DNA from: Dyella lutea
Lineage (GTDB): Bacteria; Pseudomonadota; Gammaproteobacteria; Xanthomonadales; Rhodanobacteraceae
DNA length: 64,000 nucleotides
Assembly: GCF_024158035.1 (NCBI RefSeq)
Contig: NZ_JAMZEK010000001.1
Location: 1,282,001-1,346,000, forward strand
Direction of reading: 5' to 3'
In this document: positions 7,935-18,839 of the stretch, piece by piece
How the letters are laid out: each line of letters opens with the position of its first letter
Position numbering within the stretch: the first letter of the stretch is position 1
Position numbers and translations under genes: made by a program
Notes under the pieces: generated by a model
What the model was told of the DNA's origin: nothing
The model's database searches: none
The model's input: the letters and a program-made list of their open reading frames with translations, nothing else

Positions 7935-9731
7935 ATGATGAAGCTGTTGCCGTTGGTGGTGGCCGTGGGCCTGGTGGTGGGTGGCGGCATGGTGCCGCAA
8001 GAAGTCTCGGCGGCATCCGCCCCGGCGACCGATCTGGCCACTCGCGTGGCCGCGCAGAACAAGCTGCTCGACGAGCAGTGGCAGCACACGCTGGAGAACG
8101 CGCCGGAGTTCGCGACCATCCTCGGCGACCTGCGCTACAACGACCGACTGAGCGACCTGTCGCTGGCCCATGCGCAGGCGGAGTACCGCTGGACCGGCGA
8201 TTTCCTGCGCCGCTTCCAGGCGATCGACACTCGCGGCTTCAGCGAAAACGACACGCTCAACCACGAGCTGATGGTGCGCCAGTTGAAGGACGCGATGCGC
8301 GCGCACGAGCTGAAGCTGGACGAGATGCCGCTGGACCAGATGAACGGCATCCACCTGCAGCTGGCCGGCTTCATCAGCTCGATCCCGTTCGACAACACGA
8401 AGGAATACGAGGACTACCTGGCACGCCTGAAGGCGGTGCCGGCGGCGTTTGATCAGCTCACGGGCGTGGCGCGACAGGGCCTGCGCGACCGCATGATGCC
8501 GCCGAAGTACCTGCTCGAGGCGGTGGTCAAGCAGATCGACGCGATCGGCAAGCCGGCGGGCATGGACAGCGTGTTCGCCGAGCCGCTGAAGCATTTCCCC
8601 GCCTCGGTGTCCGCGGCCGACCAGGCCCGGCTGAAGCAGGCGATCCTGGCGGCGATCGACCAGGACGTGCGGCCGGCTTACGCGAAGCTGGGCACGTTCG
8701 TGGCCAAGGACTACGCCCCGCACGGCCGCCTGCAGCCGGGCGTGTGGGACCTGCCCAACGGCGATGCCATCTACCGCTTCGACGTGCGCCAGATGACCAC
8801 CACCGACCAGACTCCCGAGCAGATCCACGAGCTCGGCCTGAAGGAGGTGGCGCGCATCGAGGGCGAGATGACCAGGATCGCCCATGCCCAGGGCTACAAG
8901 GACCTGGCCAGCTTCCGGGCGGCGCTGAAGACCAACCCGAAGGTGCATGCCACCTCGCGCGAAGACATCCTCAACCGCTACCGCGGCTACCTGGCGCAGA
9001 TGCAGCCGGAACTGCCCAAGCTGTTCGGCCTGCTGCCCAAGACCAAGGTGGTGGTGGTGCCGGTCGAGCCGTTCCGCGAGAAGGAGGCGGCGGCGGCCGA
9101 ATACCATCAGGGCACGCCGGACGGCTCGCGGCCGGGACAGATCTTCGTCAACACCGGCGATTTCGCCCATCGCAGCGTGCTGACCATCGAGTCGACCGCG
9201 TATCACGAGGGCATTCCCGGCCATCACATGCAGATCTCGATCGCGCAGACCTTGCCCAAGCTGCCGCCGTTCCGGCAGCAGGGCGGCTACACCGCCTACG
9301 TCGAGGGCTGGGCGCTGTACGCCGAGCAGCTGGGCAAGGACATCGGCTTCTACAAGGATCCGCTGTCGGACTACGGCCGCCTGTCCGACGAGCTGCTGCG
9401 CGCCGACCGGCTGGTGCTGGACACCGGCGTCCACTACAAGCACTGGACGCGGCAGCAGATGGTGGACTTCTTCCACGCCCATTCCAGCGAGGACGAGCCG
9501 GACGTGCAGGCGGAAACCGATCGCTACATCACCTGGCCCGGCCAGGCGCTGGCGTACAAGATGGGCGAGCTGAAGATCCTCGAGTTGCGTGCCCGGGCGA
9601 AGCGCGAGCTGGGCAAGCGCTTCGACATCCGCGCCTTCCACGACGAGATTCTCGATGGCGGCGCGCTGCCGCTGGACGTGCTGGAGCAGCGCGTGGACGG
9701 ATGGATCGCAGCGCAGAAGGCCAAGGCGTGA
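7935..9731 (+). CDS. Secreted DUF885 family protein (putative zinc-dependent peptidase)
   Basis: This protein of about 598 residues has a signal peptide (MMKLLPLVVAVGLVVGGG...VSA) and then the DUF885 fold. The family hallmark YHEGIPGHHMQ lies near residue 423; its His-Glu and His residues resemble a metallopeptidase zinc site. AGGGAG at 7923-7928 lies 6 bases before the ATG at 7935. ATGs at 7929 and 7938 are alternatives, but 7929 abuts the ribosome binding site. The length matches usual DUF885 proteins of about 600 residues. Family members are poorly characterised and are often annotated as periplasmic peptidases. It stands between the permease/lipoprotein set and the two-component genes and has a 100-base leader of its own, so it may be separately transcribed. 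Confidence 0.88.
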   Translation: MMKLLPLVVAVGLVVGGGMVPQEVSAASAPATDLATRVAAQNKLLDEQWQHTLENAPEFATILGDLRYNDRLSDLSLAHAQAEYRWTGDFLRRFQAIDTRGFSENDTLNHELMVRQLKDAMRAHELKLDEMPLDQMNGIHLQLAGFISSIPFDNTKEYEDYLARLKAVPAAFDQLTGVARQGLRDRMMPPKYLLEAVVKQIDAIGKPAGMDSVFAEPLKHFPASVSAADQARLKQAILAAIDQDVRPAYAKLGTFVAKDYAPHGRLQPGVWDLPNGDAIYRFDVRQMTTTDQTPEQIHELGLKEVARIEGEMTRIAHAQGYKDLASFRAALKTNPKVHATSREDILNRYRGYLAQMQPELPKLFGLLPKTKVVVVPVEPFREKEAAAAEYHQGTPDGSRPGQIFVNTGDFAHRSVLTIESTAYHEGIPGHHMQISIAQTLPKLPPFRQQGGYTAYVEGWALYAEQLGKDIGFYKDPLSDYGRLSDELLRADRLVLDTGVHYKHWTRQQMVDFFHAHSSEDEPDVQAETDRYITWPGQALAYKMGELKILELRARAKRELGKRFDIRAFHDEILDGGALPLDVLEQRVDGWIAAQKAKA

Positions 9732-9811
9732 GGCTCCCGGCTCCCGTTTTCCCTACCGGCGCCAACGGTGGAGAAAGCGCCGGGGCCGATGCTTCGGCCT
9801 GGATCCGGTCG

Positions 9812-9831
9812 GGGGGGCGTTGACGCCCCCC
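9812..9831 (+). terminator. Possible weak terminator hairpin
   Basis: GGGGGGCG and CGCCCCCC form an 8-bp all-GC stem around a TTGA loop, 80 bases after the DUF885 stop. There is no immediate T run; a short CCTTTT comes about 12 bases later. It could end the DUF885 transcript or simply be a GC-rich structure in the leader of the response regulator gene. Confidence 0.3.
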
Positions 9832-9887
9832 GGCCATGCAACCTTTTCGCATGGAGCGGCATCCATGCCCGCATGTGTAGACGAAAG

Positions 9888-11228
<1,341 letters not shown>

Positions 11229-11313
11229 TGACGTGTCCACAGGTCGGCTGGCAGTGGCCTCCGGCCGCGCGGATGGCGTAAAAGGGGCACTCATGCCGAC
11301 AAGGAGAGATGCC

Positions 11314-11637
11314 ATGACCCTTCGACTGCTGTTCGCCGGCGCCCTGCTGGCTGCGGGCGCCATCCACGCGCAGACCACCCCCACGGCCGCCAGCGACCAC
11401 TGGAACCAGCCAGCGCCGGCGTCGACGGTGAAGTACGAGGACGCCAATCCACTGAAGCCGGCGTCGGATTCGGACGGCCATTTCAAGTTCAAGGAGCGGC
11501 GCGGCGCCACGCCGATACGCAACGATGCCATGGAGGCTGCCGGCAAGGCGCCGGTGATGGGCGGCAACCAGCTCGGGCGCGACGGCCGTCCCACCGTGAA
11601 CTGCGCTGCCACGCCGATGGATCCTGCATGTCGTTGA
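11314..11637 (+). CDS. Small exported protein of unknown function
   Basis: The start is the ATG at 11314, with AAGGAGA at 11301-11307; an ATG at 11293 is less well placed. The 107-residue product begins with a signal peptide (MTLRLLFAGALLAAGAIHAQ). It continues as a low-complexity, charged, probably unstructured chain rich in Pro, Ala and Gly, with two Cys near the C terminus that could form one disulfide. No family was recognised. It lies between the response regulator and its probable kinase, 22 bases before the kinase start, so it may be a periplasmic signal or accessory protein of that pair. That role is an inference from position. Confidence 0.7.
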   Translation: MTLRLLFAGALLAAGAIHAQTTPTAASDHWNQPAPASTVKYEDANPLKPASDSDGHFKFKERRGATPIRNDAMEAAGKAPVMGGNQLGRDGRPTVNCAATPMDPACR

Positions 11638-11659
11638 CCCGCACCGGCCAGCGCACCGC

Positions 11660-13051
11660 ATGATCCGCCGCCTGCGTTCGCTCGAGGGGCGGCTGAGCCT
11701 GCTGCTGATGCTGGCCGGCCTGGCTGGCGTGCTGGTGTACGTCGGCATCACCGCCTGGCCGCTGCCGCAGTTGCTTGCCCTGCTGCATACCGATGCGAAG
11801 GGCGTGGCACCCGGCCCGGTGCACCTGGGCTTCGGGGCGGGTCTTGCGGTCAGTCTGGCCGTGCTGGTGCCACTGGCGTTGTGGATGGCCAGCCTGGCGA
11901 TGTCGCCAGTCAGCCGTCTACTGCGCGCGCTGGAGGGTTCGGTGGCCAGCTATCGCGACGGCGACTTCAGCATTTCGCTGGCAGTCAACCGGCGCGACGA
12001 ACTGGGCGAGCTGATCGCCATGCACAACGCGCTGGGCCAGACCCTGCGCGACCAGCGCCAGCACCTGGTACAGCGCGAGCTGCTGCTCGACACGGTGGTG
12101 CAGAACACGCCGGTGGCGCTGGTACTCACCGATGCCGGCGAGCGCGTCGCTTACGCCAACATTGCCGCGCGGCACCTGTTCAATGACGGCCGCAGCCTGC
12201 ATGGGCTGGTCTTCGCCGACGTCACCGCCGACGCACCGAAGGCGATGCGCGAGGCAGTGGAGCGGGGCGAGGACGCGCTGCTGACGGTGGAGATGGACAA
12301 CAGCGAGGAGACCTTCCACATCTCCCAGCGCGCGTTTCGCCTGCAGGGGCGACCGCACCGACTGCTGCTGTTTCGCCGCATGACGCGCGAGCTGTCGCGG
12401 CAGGAGGTGGCGAGCTGGAAACGGGTGATCCGGGTGATCAGCCACGAGCTCAACAACTCGTTGGCGCCGATCTCCTCGCTGGCCCATTCCGGCGCCGAAC
12501 TGGCGCGCCGTGGCGAGGTGGAACGACTGCCGGGCGTGTTCGCCACCATCGGCGAGCGTGCGCGGCACCTGCACGGCTTCATCGCCGGCTATGCCAGCTT
12601 CGCCAAGCTGCCGGCGCCGCGCAAGGCAGAGGTGTCCTGGGGGCCGTTCCTGGAGGGATTGGCGCTGCATTGCCGGTTCCGCCTGCTCGGCGGGGCGCCT
12701 GCGCAGCCGGGTTGGTTCGATGCCGCCCAGGTCGAGCAGGTGCTGATCAACCTGGTCAAGAACGCCCACGAGGCCGGCGGCCCCGACGACGAGGTCACCC
12801 TCGCGCTGCAGGTGCTGGGGCCCGATCTGCGCATCGAAGTGGCCGACCGCGGTCCGGGCATGAGCGAGACCGTGCTGGCGCAGGCGCTGCTGCCGTTCTA
12901 CTCGACCAAGCGTTCGGGCACCGGCCTGGGCCTGGCGCTGGCCCGCGAGATCGCCGAAGCCCACGGTGGCCGCATTGCACTGACCAACCGCGAGGGCGGT
13001 GGCCTCCAGGTGAGCCTGTTGCTGCCGCTGGCCACGCCGCGGGAGGTTTGA
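11660..13051 (+). CDS. Membrane-bound sensor histidine kinase, NtrY-like
   Basis: This 463-residue kinase has two membrane helices (about 12-35 and 57-80) around a short periplasmic loop. They are followed by a HAMP-like linker (to about 135), a PAS-like domain (about 135-245), a phospho-acceptor region with [12 protein letters not shown] (His near 264) and a HATPase domain. The N box is [10 protein letters not shown]1 is DRGPGM, the F box is PFYSTK and G2 is GTGLGLALA. All catalytic boxes are intact. It lies in the same operon as the sigma-54 response regulator and is its natural partner. The small periplasmic loop suggests it senses a membrane state or a protein partner rather than a large ligand. 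The stimulus is unknown. Confidence 0.92.
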   Translation: MIRRLRSLEGRLSLLLMLAGLAGVLVYVGITAWPLPQLLALLHTDAKGVAPGPVHLGFGAGLAVSLAVLVPLALWMASLAMSPVSRLLRALEGSVASYRDGDFSISLAVNRRDELGELIAMHNALGQTLRDQRQHLVQRELLLDTVVQNTPVALVLTDAGERVAYANIAARHLFNDGRSLHGLVFADVTADAPKAMREAVERGEDALLTVEMDNSEETFHISQRAFRLQGRPHRLLLFRRMTRELSRQEVASWKRVIRVISHELNNSLAPISSLAHSGAELARRGEVERLPGVFATIGERARHLHGFIAGYASFAKLPAPRKAEVSWGPFLEGLALHCRFRLLGGAPAQPGWFDAAQVEQVLINLVKNAHEAGGPDDEVTLALQVLGPDLRIEVADRGPGMSETVLAQALLPFYSTKRSGTGLGLALAREIAEAHGGRIALTNREGGGLQVSLLLPLATPREV

Positions 13052-13103
13052 CCGCCGCGCCGCTCGCCTATACTCCGGACTTCACCGGAGGAAGGGGGTT
13101 GTG

Positions 13104-14045
13104 ATGGGACAGATACTCGCGCTGGTCGTCGTCATCGTGGTGGTCATCGTGATCACCAAGCTCGTGCGCATCGTGCCGCAGGGCTTCGAATGGACGGTCG
13201 AGACCTTCGGAAAATACACCCGGACGCTGTCGCCCGGCCTGCACCTGCTGGTGCCGGTCTACCAGAGCGTCGGCCGCAAGATCAACATGATGGAACAGGT
13301 GCTGGACGTGCCCAGCCAGGACGTCATCACCAAGGACAACGCGGTGGTCCGCGTGGACGGCGTGGTGTTCTACCAGGTGCTGGACGCGGCCAAGGCGGCC
13401 TACGAGGTGTCCAACCTCGAGCAGGCCTCGCTGGCGCTGGTGATGACCAACATCCGTACCGTGCTCGGCTCGATGGACCTGGACGAGTCGCTGAGCAAGC
13501 GCGACGAGATCAATGCGCGCCTGCTCAGCGTGGTCGACGAGGCCACCCACCCGTGGGGCGTGAAGGTCAACCGCATCGAGATCAAGGACATCGCGCCGCC
13601 ACGTGACCTGGTCGACTCGATGGCCCGGCAGATGAAGGCCGAGCGCGAGAAGCGCGCCAACATCCTGGAGGCCGAAGGCTTCAAGCAGGCGGCGATCCTC
13701 AAGGCCGACGGCGAAAAGCAGAGCGCGATCCTGGCGGCCGAGGGCAAGCGGGAGGCGGCGTTCCGCGAGGCCGAGGCGCGCGAGCGCCTGGCCGCGGCGG
13801 AAGCCAAGGCGACCACCCTGGTCTCCGACGCGATCGCCGGCGGCAACGTCAACGCGCTGAACTACTTCGTCGCCAACAAGTACGTCGAGGCGCTGAAGGA
13901 AATGGCCAACTCGCCTAACCAGAAGATGCTGCTGCTGCCGATGGAGGCCACCGGCATCCTCGGCTCGCTGGCCGGCATCGCCGAGCTGGCGAAGGAATCG
14001 CTGGGCCAGCAGCAGGCCAGGTCCACCATGCCGCCGCCGCGCTGA
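13104..14045 (+). CDS. qmcA: SPFH/band 7 membrane protein, QmcA/stomatin-like
   Basis: This 313-residue protein has an N-terminal membrane helix ([18 protein letters not shown]) followed by an SPFH domain that opens [21 protein letters not shown] long Ala/Glu/Lys-rich coiled coil (about 175-245, with [19 protein letters not shown]) precedes a hydrophobic C-terminal region. These features match QmcA and bacterial paraslipins, which form oligomeric rings at the inner membrane with NfeD partners. The start ATG at 13104 is preceded by GTG at 13101 and by GGAGGAAGGGGG. The nfeD-like gene follows 18 bases downstream, the standard pairing. The role is probably membrane microdomain organisation or protein quality control. 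Confidence 0.92.
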   Translation: MGQILALVVVIVVVIVITKLVRIVPQGFEWTVETFGKYTRTLSPGLHLLVPVYQSVGRKINMMEQVLDVPSQDVITKDNAVVRVDGVVFYQVLDAAKAAYEVSNLEQASLALVMTNIRTVLGSMDLDESLSKRDEINARLLSVVDEATHPWGVKVNRIEIKDIAPPRDLVDSMARQMKAEREKRANILEAEGFKQAAILKADGEKQSAILAAEGKREAAFREAEARERLAAAEAKATTLVSDAIAGGNVNALNYFVANKYVEALKEMANSPNQKMLLLPMEATGILGSLAGIAELAKESLGQQQARSTMPPPR

Positions 14046-14063
14046 GCGGGCCGGAGAGCAACC

Positions 14064-14510
14064 ATGTGGAATCTTTCCGCGCATTATTTGTGGTGGATCC
14101 TGGCCCTGCTGCTGATCGGCGGCGAAGTGCTGATCCCCGGTTATTTCCTGCTGTGGATCGGCATCGCGGCCGCGGCGATGGGCGTGCTGCTGTGGCTGGT
14201 GCCTGGCATGGGCCTGCTGCTGCAGGCGGTGCTGTTCGCGATGCTGGCGCTGGCTGCCTGTGTGTTCTATGCCCGCAAGCTGCGTCCGCGCATCGAACGC
14301 AGCGCACCGGGCAGCGAGCGCCTCAACCGCCGTGCCGAGCAGATGATCGGTCAGCGCTACGGGCTCAGCGAAGCGATCGTCAACGGCCGCGGCAAGGCAC
14401 GCGTGGGTGACGGCCAGTGGCTGGTGGCTGGCCCGGAGTTGCCGGTCGGTGCCACGGTGGAGGTGGTGGCCGTGGACGGCACCACCCTGCAGGTGCGTTC
14501 CGCGGCATGA
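14064..14510 (+). CDS. NfeD-family membrane protein
   Basis: This 148-residue protein has two or three N-terminal membrane helices (about 7-30, 32-55 and 55-72). A soluble OB-fold-like C-terminal domain follows (about 90-148), with the pattern GQRYGLSEAIVNGRGKARVG and the end GTTLQVRS. This is the short NfeD type without a protease domain. It directly follows the SPFH gene, and such pairs act together in the inner membrane, where NfeD is thought to anchor or tune the stomatin-like oligomer. The spacing of 18 bases suggests one transcript. The family call is solid and the physiological role general. Confidence 0.9.
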   Translation: MWNLSAHYLWWILALLLIGGEVLIPGYFLLWIGIAAAAMGVLLWLVPGMGLLLQAVLFAMLALAACVFYARKLRPRIERSAPGSERLNRRAEQMIGQRYGLSEAIVNGRGKARVGDGQWLVAGPELPVGATVEVVAVDGTTLQVRSAA

Positions 14511-14547
14511 GCGGGTGGAGTCCGGCCAGGACCGGAGCGCGCGCGGC

Positions 14548-15831
14548 ATGAGCGCCGTCGTCCCCGTCGCTGCATCGGCCGATTTCTCCACGGCCGCGCT
14601 GAATACCCGCATCAGCTTCCTGGTGGAGCTGGCGCGCCGGCTGCACCAGTACGGCACCACCGCGCCCCGGCTGGAGATGGCGATCGCCCGCTCGGCGCAG
14701 CAGTTGGGGCTGGCCGCCGACGTTTGGTCCAGTCCCACGGCGATCATCATTTCGTTCTCCGACCTGGCTCAGGGTGACGAGGGGCTGGCCCAGGTCACCC
14801 AGGTGATGCGGCTGTCGCCGGGCGACGTGAACCTGGCGCGGTTGTGCGAGGCGGATGAAATCGCCGATCGCGTGATGTCCGGGGAGATCGAGCTGCGCGA
14901 GGGTTTCCGCCTGCTCCGGCTGCTCGGCCTGCCTGACACGCGACGGGCGCAGGCTGGCGTGGTGGCCAGCTACGGACTGTCTGCCGCCTGCGTGGTCGGC
15001 CTGCTGCTGCACAGCTCGTGGGCGGACCTGCTGGCCTCGGGGCTGATCGGGCTGGTGATCGGTGCAATCACCATCCTCGCTGCCAGCCGGCCGCGGCTGG
15101 CAGCGGCCAGCGATGCGATCTGCGCGCTGGTGGCGACCACCATCGCGATCCTGGTCAGTGCCTACGTGGTACCGCTGGCGGTGAAGTCGGTGGTGCTGGC
15201 GGGGCTGATCGTGCTGGTGCCGGGGATGTCGCTGACCACTGCCGTGCGCGAGATCTCCAGCCAGCACCTGGTGTCAGGGGTGGCGCGCATGGGTGGGGCG
15301 ATCTCCACGTTGCTCAAGCTCACCTTCGGCACCGTGGCAGCGACCCAACTGTGCGGGGCGTTGGGCATCGATCCGGGGACCTATGCATTGCCGCCACTTC
15401 CGGGCTGGGTCGATTATCCGTCGCTGCTGCTGGGCGCATTCGGCTTCGCGATCCTGTTTCGCGCCGCGCGCCGCGACTGGCCGGTGGTGATCGGTGCGGT
15501 GCTGGTCGGTTATCTGGCCACGCGTTGGGGAGGATTGATTTCCGGCTCCATTCCGGGGGCGCCGTTCGGCGTATTCCTGGGCGGGTTCCTGCTGGGCTCG
15601 ATCGCCAATCTCTACGCCCGCTGGATGCATCGTCCCGGCGCGGTGATCCGCGAGCCGGGGATTATCCTGTTGGTGCCCGGAAGCGTGGGATTCCGCAGCG
15701 TGTCGTATCTGTTCGAGCGGGATACCGTACTGGGACTGGATACCGGCGTACTGCTGCTGACCTTGCTCGTTTCACTGGTGGCGGGGCTGCTTTTCGGCGA
15801 CCTGCTGGTGTCGTCGCGACGCTCGCTCTAG
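14548..15831 (+). CDS. Threonine/serine exporter family protein (fused ThrE type)
   Basis: This 427-residue inner-membrane protein has a cytoplasmic N-terminal domain of about 130 residues and then about ten helices. It matches the ThrE architecture in which the DUF1212-like and ThrE_2-like halves are fused; Escherichia coli has them as two proteins, YjjP and YjjB. The N-terminal half contains the characteristic LVELARRLHQYGTTAPRLE. The chosen ATG at 14548 begins MSAVVPVAASADFS; the open frame further upstream lies inside nfeD. It sits 37 bases after nfeD on the same strand and may share its transcript. The exported substrate is probably threonine, serine or a related small acid; this is family knowledge, not proven here. 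Confidence 0.88.
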   Translation: MSAVVPVAASADFSTAALNTRISFLVELARRLHQYGTTAPRLEMAIARSAQQLGLAADVWSSPTAIIISFSDLAQGDEGLAQVTQVMRLSPGDVNLARLCEADEIADRVMSGEIELREGFRLLRLLGLPDTRRAQAGVVASYGLSAACVVGLLLHSSWADLLASGLIGLVIGAITILAASRPRLAAASDAICALVATTIAILVSAYVVPLAVKSVVLAGLIVLVPGMSLTTAVREISSQHLVSGVARMGGAISTLLKLTFGTVAATQLCGALGIDPGTYALPPLPGWVDYPSLLLGAFGFAILFRAARRDWPVVIGAVLVGYLATRWGGLISGSIPGAPFGVFLGGFLLGSIANLYARWMHRPGAVIREPGIILLVPGSVGFRSVSYLFERDTVLGLDTGVLLLTLLVSLVAGLLFGDLLVSSRRSL

Positions 15832-15850
15832 CGCCTGTCTCCCGCGAGAA

Positions 15851-15878
15851 ACAAAACGCCGGCGCAAAGGCCGGCGTT
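15851..15878 (-). terminator. Intrinsic terminator of hns
   Basis: AACGCCGGC (15855-15863) pairs perfectly with GCCGGCGTT (15870-15878) around a 6-base loop. Read on the minus strand the stem is followed by TTTTGTTT, a good U tract, so it ends the hns transcript coming from the right. On the plus strand there is no T run, so it would only weakly stop the exporter transcript. Confidence 0.85.
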
Positions 15879-15905
15879 CCGCGGTTTCAATCGGCCGTGT
15901 GTCGA

Positions 15906-16232
15906 TCAGATCGCCAGATCCTTTTCCTTCTTGCCGGCCTTCAGCGCGTCGTTGAACCAGCGCGGGCGCTTGCCGCGGCCGGACCAGGTCTGCTCGGGGT
16001 TGGCAGGGTTGCGGTACTTCGGCGCCACCGTGGTCTTGGCGCGGCGCAGCTTGCCGCCACGGGCCGAACCGAAGATGTCGTCGAAGGTGTAGCCCTCGGC
16101 CTTGATCAGCGCGTGGACCTTCTCGCGCAGCTTGCCGACCTTTTCCTTGCGCAGTTCTTCCTGGCGGGTCTGCGCTTTGGCGATCAGGTCGTTGAGCTGG
16201 TTGTGGTTGAGATTCTTGATATCGACGGCCAT
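15906..16232 (-). CDS. hns: H-NS family nucleoid protein
   Basis: This 108-residue DNA-binding protein starts MAVDIKNLNHNQLNDLIAKA at the ATG at 16232. A TTG two codons upstream is possible but less likely. The first 60 residues are a charged coiled coil used for oligomerisation. The C-terminal DNA-binding part has the H-NS core in the Xanthomonadales/Burkholderia form, NPEQTWSGRGKRPRWF. It silences AT-rich and foreign genes and usually represses itself. The leader and upstream region are clearly more AT-rich than the rest of the window, which fits autoregulation. Terminators flank the gene on both sides, so it is a single-gene unit. Confidence 0.95.
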   Translation of the reverse strand: MAVDIKNLNHNQLNDLIAKAQTRQEELRKEKVGKLREKVHALIKAEGYTFDDIFGSARGGKLRRAKTTVAPKYRNPANPEQTWSGRGKRPRWFNDALKAGKKEKDLAI

Positions 16233-16273
16233 GGACAACTCCGCGTTGGAATATTCAAATGACTGGTTTTGGT

Positions 16274-16342
16274 ATCGCCATTAAGGCGATGGCGCCATCC
16301 TGATGCGGAAAGCATTCTCCCGTAATGGATGGTGATTTGCAA
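16274..16342 (-). promoter_or_regulatory. Candidate hns promoter and leader hairpin
   Basis: On the minus strand a -35-like TTGCAA (16337-16342) and a -10-like GAGAAT (16314-16319) are separated by exactly 17 bases; each matches four of six consensus positions. The leader downstream carries an inverted repeat, ATCGCC and GGCGAT around ATTAA (16274-16290). The region is AT-rich with several TTT/AAA steps, which suits binding by H-NS itself. The promoter is a prediction by eye. Confidence 0.45.
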
Positions 16343-16474
16343 AATATTCGTGCCAGCGTGATGGAATCGTCTTTGCGGGTGTTACCTGCCGCGTTTGCCA
16401 ATAAAGTCGATACGGTCGGATTTCCAGGCGCTGGTGGCTGTGCGCGGGGGGATTATCAGGCGGTATCCGGCACG

Positions 16475-16504
16475 CAATAAAAAAGCCGCCCGAGGGCGGC
16501 TTTT
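16475..16504 (-). terminator. Intrinsic terminator of proS
   Basis: AAAAGCCGCC (16481-16490) and GGCGGCTTTT (16495-16504) form a perfect 10-bp stem with a CGAG loop. On the minus strand it is followed by a run of Ts (TTTTTTATTG), 20 bases after the proS stop. The plus-strand tail TTTTCATTT could also work, but no plus-strand gene ends here. Confidence 0.9.
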
Positions 16505-16524
16505 CATTTGCAGTGTGGCGGCAA

Positions 16525-18222
16525 TCAGCCAAATAGCCGAAGCAGCTCGTCCACCGTGACCTGGCGGCTCTCGGCCGCGTCGCGCGCGCGGTATTCCAGC
16601 GTGCCGGCAGCCACGCCGCGTTCGCTCACCACCACGCGATGCGGAATGCCGATCAGCTCCATGTCCGCGAACATCGCGCCCGGGCGCAGCCCGCGATCGT
16701 CCAGCACCACCTCGACACCGCGGGCGGCCAGCTCCGAATAGAGCGATTCGGCGGCCGCGGTGACCTCGGCCTGGCCCTTGGGGTTGATCATGCACACCGC
16801 CACGCGCCAGGGCGCCATCGGCTCCGGCCAGAGGATGCCTGCGTCGTCGTGGCGCTGTTCGATCGCGGCGGCCACGATGCGGCTCACGCCGATGCCGTAG
16901 CAGCCCATCAGCATCACCTGCGCCTTGCCCTGGTCGTCGAGCACGGTGGCGTCCATCGCCTCGGCGTATTTGGAGCCGAGCTGGAACACGTGGCCGACCT
17001 CGATGCCGCGGGCGATCCGCAGCGTGCCCAGGCCATCCGGCGAGGGGTCGCCGGCGACCACCTGGCGGATGTCTTCCACCCGGGTGATGCGTGCGTCGCG
17101 CTCCCAGTTGGCACCGGTGTAGTGGGTGTCGTCGGTATTACCGCCGCAGACGAAGTCGGCCAGCACGGCTGCGCTGCGGTCGACGATCAGCGGGATCGAC
17201 TCCGGCAGGCCGACCGGACCGATCGAGCCGGGCTTCGCGCCGATGGCGGCCACGATCTCCTCCTCGGACGCCATCACGATGTCGTCCGGCAGCTCGGGCA
17301 GCTTGTTGGCCTTCACCTCGTTGAACGCGTGGTCGCCGCGCAGGCACAGCGCGACCAGGCCCTCGCGGCCCTTGACGATCAGCGTCTTCACGCACTGCGT
17401 CGCCGGCACCTTCAGGAAGGCGGAGACCTCGTCGATGGTCTTCTGCTTCGGCGTGTCGATGCGGGACAGGGAAGCGGACGGTGTCGGGCGCGCGACGGCG
17501 GGCGCCAGCGCCTCGGCCTTCTCCACGTTGGCGGCATAGTCCGAGCCGTCGGAGAAGGCGATCACGTCCTCGCCGGATTCGGCGATCACCTGGAACTCGT
17601 GGCTGGCGTTGCCGCCGATCGCGCCAGTGTCCGCCTGTACGGCGCGGAAGGTCAGGCCCAGCCGGGTGAAGATACGGCCATAGGCGTCGTACATCGCCTG
17701 GTAGGTCTGTGCCAGCGAATCCTGGCCAAGGTGGAAGGAGTAGGCGTCCTTCATCAGGAATTCGCGTGCGCGCATCACGCCGAAGCGCGGGCGGATCTCG
17801 TCGCGGAACTTGGTCTGGATCTGGTAGAAGTTGACCGGCAGCTGCTTGTAGCTCTTCAGCTCCTGGCGAGCGAAGTCGGTGATCACTTCTTCGGCGGTGG
17901 GCGCGTAGCAGAACTCCTGCGCCTTGCGGTCGGCGATCTTCAGCAGCTGGCCGCCGAACTTCTCCCAGCGGCCGGTTTCCTCCCACAGCTCTCTCGGCTG
18001 CACCGTGGGCATCAACATCTCGATCGCGCCGGCGCGGTCCATTTCCTCGCGCACGACCGCCTCGACCTTGCGCAGCACGCGCAGGCCAAGTGGGGTCCAG
18101 GTATACAGGCCGGCCGCCAGCTTGCGGATCATGCCGGCGCGCAACATCAGCTTGTGGCTGACCAGTTCGGCTTCGGCGGGGACTTCTTTGACGGTGGCCA
18201 GGTGGAATTGGCTGAGGCGCAT
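16525..18222 (-). CDS. proS: Prolyl-tRNA synthetase, bacterial type
   Basis: This 565-residue class II synthetase charges tRNA-Pro. It has the catalytic core at the N terminus ([15 protein letters not shown]...; motif 2 region [19 protein letters not shown]). An inserted editing domain (about 220-390) removes mischarged Ala and is diagnostic of the bacterial type. A C-terminal anticodon-binding domain (about 470-565) completes the protein. Length and order match Escherichia coli ProS (572). It is on the minus strand with its own terminator just downstream. A DUF4124 gene lies 76 bases upstream on the same strand. It is an essential housekeeping gene with nothing unusual. Confidence 0.97.
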   Translation of the reverse strand: MRLSQFHLATVKEVPAEAELVSHKLMLRAGMIRKLAAGLYTWTPLGLRVLRKVEAVVREEMDRAGAIEMLMPTVQPRELWEETGRWEKFGGQLLKIADRKAQEFCYAPTAEEVITDFARQELKSYKQLPVNFYQIQTKFRDEIRPRFGVMRAREFLMKDAYSFHLGQDSLAQTYQAMYDAYGRIFTRLGLTFRAVQADTGAIGGNASHEFQVIAESGEDVIAFSDGSDYAANVEKAEALAPAVARPTPSASLSRIDTPKQKTIDEVSAFLKVPATQCVKTLIVKGREGLVALCLRGDHAFNEVKANKLPELPDDIVMASEEEIVAAIGAKPGSIGPVGLPESIPLIVDRSAAVLADFVCGGNTDDTHYTGANWERDARITRVEDIRQVVAGDPSPDGLGTLRIARGIEVGHVFQLGSKYAEAMDATVLDDQGKAQVMLMGCYGIGVSRIVAAAIEQRHDDAGILWPEPMAPWRVAVCMINPKGQAEVTAAAESLYSELAARGVEVVLDDRGLRPGAMFADMELIGIPHRVVVSERGVAAGTLEYRARDAAESRQVTVDELLRLFG

Positions 18223-18298
18223 GCGGGCGATCCGGCGTTCGGGGTAAAGGCCCCGATTATGCCAGCCGGAGGACCATCGGGGCTGTCCCCGACCGGGG

Positions 18299-18733
18299 CT
18301 ATTGCTGCTCGAGGCAATACTGCGAGTACTGTGCCTGGGCCGAGTCGATCTGTGTCTTCCGCTGGCCGGCGTCGAGCAGTACCTGCTTTCCGTTCTGCTG
18401 CATGACGACGGGGCCGTTGCCGTGCAGGGCGGCGAGGTTGGTTTTCAGGGAAGCGCAGAGCTTGGCCCGGTTGGCAGGGGTGTCCTGCATGGGCAGGTTC
18501 GAGGAAACGGCCTCCGGCCCCGTGTCGGCCGGCTGGCTATCGGTCGGAGCGGCGGCCGGCTTGGCCAGGGGTTCGGCATCGCCGGTCAGGGTGATGCGCT
18601 TGTATTTCGTCCCCGGAGGAGGGGCGGACTCGGTGTAATGCACCACGCCATGAGTATCGACCCATTTGTAAGCCTGGGCCGATACGCTGCAACTGGCGGC
18701 CAGCAGCAGGACGAACAGGGGGCGACGGAACAT
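18299..18733 (-). CDS. Exported DUF4124 domain protein
   Basis: The start is the ATG at 18733 with GGAG 6-8 bases before it; the open frame upstream lacks such a site. The 144-residue product has a signal peptide ([20 protein letters not shown]). The DUF4124 motif [19 protein letters not shown] comes next and is a short beta-rich unit common in gammaproteobacterial envelope proteins. The rest is a Pro/Ala linker and a helical end with two Cys residues. No enzymatic motif is present and the function of the family is unknown. It is divergent from pssA. Confidence 0.88.
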   Translation of the reverse strand: MFRRPLFVLLLAASCSVSAQAYKWVDTHGVVHYTESAPPPGTKYKRITLTGDAEPLAKPAAAPTDSQPADTGPEAVSSNLPMQDTPANRAKLCASLKTNLAALHGNGPVVMQQNGKQVLLDAGQRKTQIDSAQAQYSQYCLEQQ

Positions 18734-18839
18734 GGTGCTCTCCAGGGGCGCGGGTTCAGGCGCTCTTCGTATCACCGGCGCGGGCCGGACTCAAGCGCCG
18801 GTGTTCTACAATGCGCGCCAGCTTCCACTGGACCGGTCG

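Noticed and set aside
3691-9641. Long minus-strand open frames opposite the permease genes and the DUF885 gene
   Set aside because: They lack ribosome sites and family motifs and show Arg/Gln/His-rich shadow translation of genuine genes.
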